Source: Aquimonas sp041395245 | Lineage (GTDB): Bacteria; Pseudomonadota; Gammaproteobacteria; Xanthomonadales; Xanthomonadaceae | Assembly: GCA_041395245.1 (NCBI GenBank) | Contig: JAWLAY010000004.1 | Location: 1 to 64,000, forward strand | Reading direction: 5' to 3' | Length of the DNA: 64,000 nt | Shown: piece by piece, positions 1-6,766 of the stretch | Position numbering within the stretch: the first letter of the stretch is position 1 | Layout of the letters: every line of letters begins with the position of its first letter | Notes under the pieces: generated by a model | Told to the model about the DNA's origin: nothing | The model's database searches: none | Seen by the model: only the letters and a program-made list of their open reading frames with translations | Program-made: the position numbers and the translations under genes

Positions 1-126
1 TAGCCCCTCTCCCCGTGCGGGAGAGGGGTTGGGGAGAGGGGGAACCGCGTCCCGCAAAGTGTTTTACCCCTCTCCCCCGACCCCTCTCCCGCAAGGGGAG
101 AGGGGAGCTCACACATCGCGCCAATC
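1..126. repeat. MITE-like palindromic element, copy 1 (left end outside window)
   Basis: Two palindromic blocks of the CCCCTCTCC...GGGAGAGGGG type sit at 1-44 and 67-107. The element closes at 107-126 with a 20-base end also found at 4465-4484 and 13567-13586 (GCTsACAsATCGCGCCAATC). By alignment with the copy at 4392-4484, the left terminal inverted repeat should lie just before base 1. No gene is seen in it. Confidence 0.7.
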
Positions 127-364
127 AGGTGCGTGTTTGCGGCAGCGATGCCGAGGGCGTATGACCGCTTAAACCCAAATATAGCGAAGCATGTTTCGCC
201 GCTGGTGTGGCCAAAGGCCACAGCCAGACGTGAACACAGGCGGGGACGGTCAAATCAATAGCGGGTCAGCAGGCGAGAAGCTCGGATCACGGGAGGCGTT
301 TTGTCAGCTCTGTTGACACCGGCGGCGCAATGGTGGCCCCGACTTACATTACCGCGAATTTTTC
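127..364. other. Non-coding accessory DNA
   Basis: No credible gene on either strand. It contains a repeat (202-341) described separately and runs into the 3' end of the small gene at 365. Composition falls in GC content towards 345-364. Confidence 0.6.
202..341 (+). repeat. Accessory repeat R1, copy A
   Basis: About 140 bp that matches 11038-11178 in the same orientation. Shared segments include ACACAGGCGGGGACGGTCAA, GCGGGTCAGCAGG and GGCGGCGCAATGGTG. Its inner 60 bases also match 698-762 in inverted orientation. It contains small hairpins such as TGGCCAAAGGCCA. Confidence 0.75.
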
Positions 365-658
365 TCATAGTTTAGATACCAACAAAATCGCAAATAAAAT
401 AATCAACAACGGGGCAATATAGTCAAAAAAAAATGACAGCAATCCCAAAAAAATGACAAAACCAGGTAGCTGCGGCCCATTCCTGAATATCGCACTCGAA
501 ACGGATGCTGGAGGAAGGAAATAAAATACACTGACTTCAGATTTTGAAAAAATCAGATTTTTCCCAATTAATCTTATATATGCAACCGCGAAAATTCTAA
601 CAACAAGACCCAAAACGACAACGCCCGCAGTAAACACAAAAAGCAGATGAAAAGACAT
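365..658 (-). CDS. Small hypothetical membrane protein
   Basis: 97 residues, not recognised as a family. The start at 658 is chosen because a strong Shine-Dalgarno AGGAGG (668-673) lies nine bases upstream. A longer reading from 706 would begin inside repeat R1 copy B. Two to three hydrophobic stretches are visible: a long one at the N-terminus after MSFHLLFVF and one at the C-terminus rich in Leu/Ile (FFFDYIAPLLIILFAILL). The gene is much lower in GC than the core genes and is bracketed by inverted copies of R1, which suggests recent acquisition. Function unknown; a toxin-immunity membrane protein is one possibility, but nothing in the sequence proves it. Confidence 0.5.
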   Translation of the reverse strand: MSFHLLFVFTAGVVVLGLVVRIFAVAYIRLIGKNLIFSKSEVSVFYFLPPASVSSAIFRNGPQLPGFVIFLGLLSFFFDYIAPLLIILFAILLVSKL

Positions 659-697
659 TGCATCAAACCTCCTTAAAACTTCAACAAAAGAAAACGA

Positions 698-762
698 GGT
701 CACCATTGCGCCGCCTGTGTCAAAATGGCCGACAAAACTCCTCCCGTGATCCGGGCTTCTCT
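698..762 (-). repeat. Accessory repeat R1, copy B (partial, inverted)
   Basis: About 65 bases that match the inner part of copy A in inverted orientation (for example ACCATTGCGCCGCC and CTCCCGTGATCC). Together with copy A it forms an inverted pair around the small membrane gene. It is followed by two GACCCCGA motifs (771-803). Confidence 0.75.
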
Positions 763-811
763 ATGGTGACCCCGACTTGTTGTGACTGACCCCGATTTGC
801 GACGCTGTTGG

Positions 812-1045
812 TCACCCGGGTGGTTCTGATGGGAGTTTTGGATCAATTATGGCGCGCTCTCGCATTTCGATTTTCGATACCCTGCGCCTCAACTCAATCT
901 GCCTTACAACCATCGCCATCTGCACAGCAGTCAACATAGATAGCGCTTTGCCAGTGTCTCCCGATAGCTTTATCGAATATCCCCACCCGAAAAAAAGCAG
1001 GACAGCGATAATTAACACATCACCAACGATATATCTCAGATGCAT
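812..1045 (-). CDS. Small hypothetical membrane protein
   Basis: 77 residues from ATG 1045; a GTG lies one codon earlier, and GGAG sits about ten bases upstream. One clear N-terminal transmembrane segment (VLIIAVLLFFGWGYSI) is followed by a mixed-charge tail with RRRVSKIEMRER. No family recognised. It is on the same strand as the neighbouring small membrane genes and has similarly reduced GC, so it probably belongs to the same accessory block. It could also be spurious. Confidence 0.4.
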   Translation of the reverse strand: MHLRYIVGDVLIIAVLLFFGWGYSIKLSGDTGKALSMLTAVQMAMVVRQIELRRRVSKIEMRERAIIDPKLPSEPPG

Positions 1046-1102
1046 CACTCAATCTCCACAAACGGAAAACGGAGTCAAACGGGTTACGGAAACGTAGGAA
1101 AT

Positions 1103-1237
1103 CGAGGTCAGGTCTTTTTTTGCCACATCGCCATCCAAAGTTCCTACCTTGCAGTCTCCGGGAAGTCTAAACGCAGCGAGCAAGACGTGTATCTCCCGAA
1201 CTCAATCACATGTGGCAAAACAAGACCTGGCCCTGAC
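1103..1237. repeat. Inverted pair of the GGTCAGGTCTTGTTTTGCCACAT motif
   Basis: The motif GGTCAGGTCTTTTTTTGCCACAT at about 1106-1128 is matched in inverse orientation at 1210-1237 (ATGTGGCAAAACAAGACC and on). The pair encloses about 80 bases, so the whole is a roughly 135-bp MITE-like or REPIN-like palindrome between two small membrane genes. The same motif heads each unit of the duplication at 1749-2075. Confidence 0.6.
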
Positions 1238-1272
1238 TTGCGCGGATTTGCTCCGGATTTGCTCTAATCCCG

Positions 1273-1596
1273 TCAATTGATCATATAGAGCAGGGAAGCA
1301 AGTATCGTCGGAAAAAGCAGAACCGCGCTAGAGTAGAAAGTAACTCTGAAAACCGAGAACAGACGCTTTGATTGCTCTGGCTTTTGGCAGGACGCCAAGA
1401 GTAGTAGCCCAGAAGCAGAAAGCCCGAACGCAAGAAGCCCAAAGTAACCAGCCTTTGCATCCAAAAGAGTCTGAAAAAAGGACCGATGGATACTGATTGC
1501 GTGCAGCCAAACCCAGATTGCGCTGGATATTGACAACCACGCACCAGCGAACAGGAGCCACGCAGCGACAAGGACTAAAACCTTCCTAATTTGCAT
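1273..1596 (-). CDS. Small hypothetical membrane protein
   Basis: 107 residues from ATG 1596; two in-frame GTG codons lie just upstream and the ribosome site is weak. Three hydrophobic stretches are visible: an N-terminal one (VLVLVAAWLLFAGAWL), a middle one (GYFGLLAFGLSASGLLLLA) and a C-terminal one (YSSAVLLFPTILASLL). This predicts a three-helix inner-membrane protein. No family recognised. The gene is on the same strand as the neighbouring small membrane ORFs and is separated from them by repeats. Confidence 0.5.
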   Translation of the reverse strand: MQIRKVLVLVAAWLLFAGAWLSISSAIWVWLHAISIHRSFFQTLLDAKAGYFGLLAFGLSASGLLLLASCQKPEQSKRLFSVFRVTFYSSAVLLFPTILASLLYMIN

Positions 1597-1605
1597 ATTC
1601 ACCAC

Positions 1606-2160
1606 TTCGCATCACTTCTCTTGCAGAATTGCCAACAGTAGACAATCGTTTCTTCAGCCCACGATCCGCAGTTCGCTCCAGCGAAGAAATACGGCTCCTT
1701 AAGCTTTTTGGGCGCAAGCTTCTCTTCGATGCACTTATTGAAGTCACACCGCTGGGGTCAGGTCTTGTTTTGCCACATCACCCTCCCGACGCCTGCCGCG
1801 CAATGCATCTGATGGTGACGTCCTGGTCGAAGTATTCCAACAGTGTGCCGCCCTAGCGGAAGTCGGTGAAACGATATAGCGGGTGGTCGCCCGTGCGATA
1901 GCTCTGATCAGCCGCTGGGGTCAGGTCTTGTTTTGCCACATCACCCTCCCGACGCCTGCCGCGCAATGCATCTGATGGTGACGTCCTGGTCGAAGTATTC
2001 CAACAGTGTGCCGCCCTAGCGGTAGTCGGTGAGACGATATAGCGGGTGGTCGCCCGTGCGATAGCTCTGATCAGCGTTATTCAACCCAGTGCATGGGTCG
2101 CACTCGACCCGTCATCACCGCAGCCGCCGCGCTGTGATCGGCGACTGCGGTATCCGCCGA
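1606..2160. other. Gene-free accessory stretch with tandem duplication
   Basis: 1606-1748 shows no supported gene. 1749-2075 is a tandem duplication listed separately. 2076-2160 precedes the 3' end of the TPR gene and shows nothing definite. Confidence 0.6.
1749..2075. repeat. 163-bp tandem duplication
   Basis: Unit 1 starts at about 1749 and unit 2 at about 1912, a period of 163 bases, with only two or so mismatches (CTAGCGGAAG versus CTAGCGGTAG; GTGAAACG versus GTGAGACG). Each unit begins GCTGGGGTCAGGTCTTG followed by TTTTGCCACATC. Read on the minus strand, each unit could be the eroded 3' end of a coding sequence, but it holds a stop codon and no family is recognisable. Confidence 0.9.
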
Positions 2161-2847
2161 TTACAGGTCGGCGCGGGCTTTGGCGAGACCGGCTTCGACT
2201 TCCTGGCGGCGGCCGCTGTCGGCCAGTTCGCGACCGGGGCGCGGGGCGGCTTGCAGGGCTTTTTCGAACTTTTCGATGGCGCCTGCGTAGTCTTCCTCGC
2301 TGAGCAGGAAGTCGCCGTAGAAGTAGTTGGCGTCAATCGAATCCGGTGCGGTCGCGAGGGCCTTGTCGAGCATTTCGCGGGCGACGTCGCTGTCGCCGAA
2401 ACCGACCGGCCAGCCGGGCACCTGGTAGTAGAGGCTGCCGAGCGAGGTGTAGGCCGAACCGTTCAGGGCGTTCGGGTCGACTTCGATGGCCTGTTCCAGC
2501 AGCACCTTGGCTTCCTTCACCAGCGACAGTGCACCCAGGCCACCTTTTTCACCGGCGTAACTGGACAGGACGATGGCGCTCCAGATCAGCGTGGGGGCGT
2601 CCTTGGGGTGATCGGCCAGCACGGCTTTGGCCTGATTGCTCAGGGCTTCCAGCGCTTTTTCGCGTTCTGCTTCCGGGGTGTTGTACTTGGCCTGCTCCCA
2701 TTGGCGCTGCAAGGCGACGTAGGGTGCTTCCGCCTCCGCGACCGGGCTGCTGGCAGCGTCGGTGGCCGGTGCGGTGGCGACGTCCTGTGCCCAGACATGG
2801 GCGGTCAACAGCAGGCCGCTCAGGCTGAGGGCGAGTTTCATCGTCAT
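2161..2847 (-). CDS. Exported tetratricopeptide-repeat protein
   Basis: 228 residues with a signal peptide (MKLALSLSGLLLTAHVWA then QD). TPR-like helical pairs follow: one around 'EKALEALSNQAKAVLADHP' (residues 60-80) and others at 'LVKEAKVLLEQAIEVDPNAL' and 'DYAGAIEKFEKALQAAP', where the last is a canonical TPR. The start at 2847 has AGGAGA upstream and overlaps the SDR stop by four bases (ATGA), so the two are translationally coupled. It is the last gene of the hemolysin/acyl-ligase operon. A periplasmic scaffold or accessory role is inference; no catalytic motif is seen. Confidence 0.85.
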   Translation of the reverse strand: MTMKLALSLSGLLLTAHVWAQDVATAPATDAASSPVAEAEAPYVALQRQWEQAKYNTPEAEREKALEALSNQAKAVLADHPKDAPTLIWSAIVLSSYAGEKGGLGALSLVKEAKVLLEQAIEVDPNALNGSAYTSLGSLYYQVPGWPVGFGDSDVAREMLDKALATAPDSIDANYFYGDFLLSEEDYAGAIEKFEKALQAAPRPGRELADSGRRQEVEAGLAKARADL

Positions 2848-3689
2848 GGCGAATCTCCTTGAGGTGGTTGCGATGGAACGACCGCATCGGCGGCGGTCGA
2901 AAAGTAGCGGCGGATCACCGGCAGGTCGCGGCGCAGTGCGCGATCCACCAGCGCGGGGAAGGCGCCATTGAGGCGCACGAAGAGTTTTTCCGGCCAACCG
3001 ATCTGCAGACGCGGGCGGGCGTCGCGAATCGCCGCCAGCAGTTGCGCCGCCACGGCTTCCGGGCTGTCGACGGCGGTCTTCAGTTCGGCGTTCATCGCGT
3101 CCACCGCGCTGGAGTTGAAGGCGGTGCGGGTGGCGCGCGGTGCCAGCCACTGGAACCGCACCGTGCTGTCGGCGTATTCGCGCGACAGCGCCTCGAACGC
3201 GCCACGCAAACCGAACTTGGCCGCGCAATAGCTGACCTGACCGGGATAGCCGATGTGTCCCAATGCGGAGCCCACCGCCACGACCTGTGCCTGCGGCTGG
3301 TCCTTGAGCACGGGCAGCAAGGCCTGGGTCAACAACAAGGGAGCCAGCAGATCGGTCTGCAGACTGGCGATCAGATGCGCGGGCTGGGTGTCTTCAAAGC
3401 CGCCGAAACCGCCAATCGCGGCGGCATGCACCAGAACGCGCACGGGCGCAGACGATTGCTGGCAGGCCTGCAGAATTTGCCGCATGCCCTCGCCCTTGGT
3501 GACATCCGCCTGCACGATCTGCAAGGCCGTGCGGCGCTCTGCCAGACTGTCCTGCACGGCCTGCAACGCGTCGACCCGACGCGCCACGGCGAGCACATGC
3601 GCGCCCTGGGCGAGCAGCTCACGCAGCAGCGCCAGACCGATGCCACCGCTGGCACCGGTGAGGACGACACCCACGCCCTTGAGCTCCAT
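2844..3689 (-). CDS. Short-chain dehydrogenase/reductase (SDR)
   Basis: 281 residues, classical SDR length plus a C-terminal extension. The NAD(P)-binding glycine motif TGASGGIG is at 11-18 and the catalytic triad is Ser141, Tyr154 and Lys158 (YCAAK). Arg37-Arg38 after strand 2 suggests NADP(H). The C-terminal 60 residues resemble SDRs acting on lipids or long-chain substrates, but substrate is not readable. The start overlaps the upstream diiron-protein stop as TGATG, and the stop overlaps the TPR start as ATGA. In the operon it would supply a carbonyl/alcohol redox step on an acyl-derived intermediate (inference). Confidence 0.9.
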   Translation of the reverse strand: MELKGVGVVLTGASGGIGLALLRELLAQGAHVLAVARRVDALQAVQDSLAERRTALQIVQADVTKGEGMRQILQACQQSSAPVRVLVHAAAIGGFGGFEDTQPAHLIASLQTDLLAPLLLTQALLPVLKDQPQAQVVAVGSALGHIGYPGQVSYCAAKFGLRGAFEALSREYADSTVRFQWLAPRATRTAFNSSAVDAMNAELKTAVDSPEAVAAQLLAAIRDARPRLQIGWPEKLFVRLNGAFPALVDRALRRDLPVIRRYFSTAADAVVPSQPPQGDSP

Positions 3690-4363
3690 CAGGCAGCCTC
3701 CGCCAGGACCGTCGGTGCTGGCCGCAGACTGCGGAAGATGTCGCCATAAAGGCGGTAGAACATGTTGGCCGCATGAATGATGGCGTGCTGCGCCTCGACA
3801 TCGTCCAGCCGATTCATCAACGACTCGAAAAAGCCGACGTGCTCGATGTCGAGATCACCATGCGAACGCAGGTACGAGAACGCGGTGCGCGGCAGGCCCA
3901 GCGCCTGTTCGATGGCATCGGCAGCGCGCGTCGCCAGCACCACACTGGTGCCCTCCAGCACATGCACCATGCCGAAGAAGGCGGCGGGATTGCCGCGCGC
4001 GATGGTGTCGTAGGCGTAGGCCACCATCAGTTCGGTGGCCGCACTCGGCGCGGACTGCATGGCCTGCGCCCGATCACCGCCACAGGCTTCGATGTCATCC
4101 AGAATCCATTCCTGGTGGCCGATTTCTTCCTTGATGTATTCGGCAATGGCGGTGCGCAGCCATTCGCATTGCGCCGGGACACGTGCACCGCAGGCCATCA
4201 GCAGCGGCACGGTGTGTTTGACGTGGTGATAGGCCTCGGTGAGGAAGCGCTGGTACTCGTCGCGCGTCACCTTGCCCTGGATGGCATCGAGAATGACCGG
4301 AATCGACTGCAGTTGTGCACGGGCGGGCGCGGTGGCCTGCTGCAATTGTTCGAAGAAGCTCAT
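3689..4363 (-). CDS. Haem-oxygenase-like diiron (iron-containing redox) enzyme
   Basis: 224 residues, all-helical, of the TenA/haem-oxygenase-like fold. Probable metal ligands are visible: Glu79/Glu80 and His83 (EEIGH), Glu137 (HVLEG), and the His168...Asp172..His175 cluster. These fit the HDO family, whose members (UndA, BesC, SznF types) activate O2 on fatty or amino acids. The start at 4363 has AAGGAC upstream. The MITE-like element at 4392-4484 lies between this gene and the acyl ligase, so a separate promoter or an RNA structure here is possible. The actual substrate is unknown; an acyl-derived substrate would fit the neighbours. Confidence 0.85.
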   Translation of the reverse strand: MSFFEQLQQATAPARAQLQSIPVILDAIQGKVTRDEYQRFLTEAYHHVKHTVPLLMACGARVPAQCEWLRTAIAEYIKEEIGHQEWILDDIEACGGDRAQAMQSAPSAATELMVAYAYDTIARGNPAAFFGMVHVLEGTSVVLATRAADAIEQALGLPRTAFSYLRSHGDLDIEHVGFFESLMNRLDDVEAQHAIIHAANMFYRLYGDIFRSLRPAPTVLAEAA

Positions 4364-4391
4364 GTGGGCTGTCCTTGCGATTGAAAAACTG

Positions 4392-4484
4392 GATTCGCGC
4401 GGTGTGTCAGCGCGCCGAACCTCAGCCCCTCTCCCCTTGCGGGAGAGGGGTTGGGGAGAGGGGAGCTGACAGATCGCGCCAATC
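4392..4484. repeat. MITE-like element, complete copy overlapping a gene end
   Basis: 93 bp with terminal inverted repeats at 4392-4411 and 4465-4484 that match at 17 of 20 positions. Inside is a CCCCTCTCC/GGGAGAGGGG palindrome at 4425-4464. Related copies lie at 1-126 and 13517-13586. The element contains the last codons and stop of the AMP-ligase gene. Confidence 0.8.
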
Positions 4485-5996
4485 ACCCTGGGAAGTGCCG
4501 GGCGAAAGCATGTCGATGCCAAGCAACTCGGCCTGTGGCGAGAGCTTCAGCAAGGCATCGGCGTAGTGCTGTGCGATGACCGCGCGACGCGGTCGACCAT
4601 TGGCCGTGAGTTGCCCGTTGGCGAGTTGAAAAGGCGCATCGGCCACCACGAAGGCGGCGATGCGGGCGTACTCGGGCAGATCGGCATTGCACTGCCGCAC
4701 GGCGGCGGAGAGCGCCGCAACGGTCGTGTCCGCGCTGCGCGGCACGATGACAGCGGTATTGAAGGCCTGCGCCTCACCGAACATCGCCACCTGCGATATC
4801 ACCGCGTGCTGCAACAGTTCGGACTCGACCCATTCGGGCGCGACATTGCGTCCATACGCGGTCACGATGACGTTGTCGGCGCGACCCAGCACGTGCACGA
4901 AGCCGTCCTCATCGATGCGGCCAAGATCCCCCGTGCGCCACCGTCCCGCAGCCGCGGCGGGCTGGCCGAGATAGCCCAGCATGTGCGGCCCCTGCACTTC
5001 CAGCACATCGCCTTCACCCAGGTGCAGCGCGACATGCGGCAAGGCGCGTCCAACGCTACCGGCACGCCACGCATCCGGTCGGTTGAGGCAGACCACGGAC
5101 GCGCATTCGCTCATGCCGTAGCCCTCGAACACCGGCAGCCCCAAGGCCATGGCGCGCTCGATCAACGCGGCGCCAACGCGCGCGCCACCGACTGCGATGA
5201 AGCGCAGCGAAGTCGGCAAGGACGCACCGGCCTCGGCCGCCATCACCAGCGCACGCAACAATTGCGGCAGCAGGATCATGCTGTGCGGTTGATAGTGATG
5301 CAGGCAACGCAACAGTTGCGCGATGTCCAGCCCGCCTGCGCCGCTGTAGCCGATTTCGGCCAGACTCGGCAGGCAGATCTCTGCGCCCGCCAACATCGGC
5401 GCGTACAAGCCACCGACGTTTTCCAGCAAGGTGGCGAGCGGCATCAGACAAAGATGCCGACGCGGCGCGCACGGTGCTGCCGCATCGGTCAGCACCTGTG
5501 CGACCTGGGTCAGATGATCGAACGTCAGGCACACACCCTTCGGCTGCGCCGTGGTGCCGGAGGTATAGGTGATCACCGCCGTTCCCGGATGCAGCAACGC
5601 GTGCACCGTGCTGACGAGCCGTTGATGCAGCGCAGGCTCGTTGCTGTCTGCCCGCGCATCGGTCCGGGTCCAGCCTTCGGGCGCGGGGAATGGACCGGGC
5701 AGGACCAAGGTATCGACACTGGCGCTCTGCAGTGCATGGTCGATCTGCGTCGGCGAAAAGAACATCGGCAAGGGCACATGCACGGCACCGATCTGACGCA
5801 AGGCGATATCAAGGCACAACCAGTCGACGCCGTTGTCCAGCCGCGTGGCAACGCGCTGTGCGGCGCAGCGCGACAGGCGTTCGCGCCACAGCGCGACGCG
5901 TGCCTGCAACCACGCCCCATCCACCGACCCGGTGCCGCTGAACACCCATGCGCCGTCGTGGCCGCGCGCCTCCCAGGCCTGCAACACCGCATTCAT
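4422..5996 (-). CDS. AMP-forming acyl-CoA synthetase/ligase family protein
   Basis: 524 residues of the ANL superfamily, which activates a carboxylate with ATP to an acyl-AMP and passes it to CoA or another acceptor. Motifs in order: P-loop TYTSGTTAQPKG (143-154), GYGMSE (292-297), TGDLG (355-359) and a C-terminal small domain with GRADNVIVTAYGRNV. The usual catalytic lysine near the C-terminus is replaced by arginine in ANGRPRR, which may weaken or change activity. The last 20 residues (DWRD to the stop) are encoded by the repeat element at 4392-4484, so the native C-terminus has been replaced or extended. The start overlaps the hemolysin-family stop as ATGA. Confidence 0.9.
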   Translation of the reverse strand: MNAVLQAWEARGHDGAWVFSGTGSVDGAWLQARVALWRERLSRCAAQRVATRLDNGVDWLCLDIALRQIGAVHVPLPMFFSPTQIDHALQSASVDTLVLPGPFPAPEGWTRTDARADSNEPALHQRLVSTVHALLHPGTAVITYTSGTTAQPKGVCLTFDHLTQVAQVLTDAAAPCAPRRHLCLMPLATLLENVGGLYAPMLAGAEICLPSLAEIGYSGAGGLDIAQLLRCLHHYQPHSMILLPQLLRALVMAAEAGASLPTSLRFIAVGGARVGAALIERAMALGLPVFEGYGMSECASVVCLNRPDAWRAGSVGRALPHVALHLGEGDVLEVQGPHMLGYLGQPAAAAGRWRTGDLGRIDEDGFVHVLGRADNVIVTAYGRNVAPEWVESELLQHAVISQVAMFGEAQAFNTAVIVPRSADTTVAALSAAVRQCNADLPEYARIAAFVVADAPFQLANGQLTANGRPRRAVIAQHYADALLKLSPQAELLGIDMLSPGTSQGDWRDLSAPLSPTPLPQGERG

Positions 5997-6652
5997 CGCC
6001 CCAGTCCTCCATCGACCGGCGCAACCACGCCACGCGCAACCAGATAGCGCATGCCTGCATCGATATCGCCGATCAGCAGTTCCGGTGCGGTGTCGTAGTA
6101 ACTGCCCCAATCGGTACCGTCATCCAACACGCGCGAGCGCTGCGCCTGACCCAGCGAAACGGGGGCCAGACCCAATCGCGCAAAGGCGTTGCGCAGGGCG
6201 CGGGTCGCCACCAGGGTCACCCAGCGGAATCCCATCGCATACAGGCCACAGGTGAGCGCGACGATGACCGCCCGCGCGTCACCGGGGTGATAGGCCGCGA
6301 AACTGCTGATCTCGACCAGTGTTTCGCGCTGAATCTCGGCGCCCGCCGCCAGCATGGCGGCGCGTTCCAGCGGCGCATCCACGTAGTGCTCAACGAACAA
6401 GCGCCCTTCCGCTGCGCGTCGCAAGCCGACCGCCGCCTTCAGTTGCTCACCGGCTGGCAAGGCCAGCAGACACGGCGCCAGCGACTGCAACTGCGCGCCG
6501 TAGGTTTCGGCATAGCACTGGCGGATGAAGCCCTCGATCTCGACGCGACGCGGATGCGCCAGCGGAATCGGTTCAAAGTTCCACTGCGGCGCCTGCGGAA
6601 TCACGCCGGGCGGCGTGTGGGAAGGGCCAATTACCAAGCTGTCGAATGACAT
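5993..6652 (-). CDS. Thermostable hemolysin family protein
   Basis: 219 residues from ATG 6652; a GTG three codons upstream is possible, and GAAAGAG lies about ten bases upstream. The pattern with HPRRVEIEGFIRQCYAETYGA, RLFVEHYVDAP and EISSFAAYHPGDARAVI matches the thermostable hemolysin family known from vibrios. That family has similarity to acyl-transferring GNAT/autoinducer-synthase folds, so the name may mislead; an acyl-transfer role is plausible beside an acyl ligase. First gene of a five-gene operon with overlapping starts and stops. No signal peptide is seen, so it is probably cytoplasmic. Confidence 0.85.
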   Translation of the reverse strand: MSFDSLVIGPSHTPPGVIPQAPQWNFEPIPLAHPRRVEIEGFIRQCYAETYGAQLQSLAPCLLALPAGEQLKAAVGLRRAAEGRLFVEHYVDAPLERAAMLAAGAEIQRETLVEISSFAAYHPGDARAVIVALTCGLYAMGFRWVTLVATRALRNAFARLGLAPVSLGQAQRSRVLDDGTDWGSYYDTAPELLIGDIDAGMRYLVARGVVAPVDGGLGR

Positions 6653-6766
6653 GAAGCACACTCTTTCGAAGACGTGTGCAGTGTCGGCAGCAAGCGTTAA
6701 ATCCGTCTCCGACGCTTGTTAGCATCCGGTTACCGCAGCGCAACACGCGCGGCGGCGCTTGCCCGA

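Noticed and set aside
2079..2085. ATTCAAC as an integron core at the end of the 163-bp duplication
   Set aside because: Single match to a loose 7-base pattern with no partner or attC arms nearby; chance is likely.
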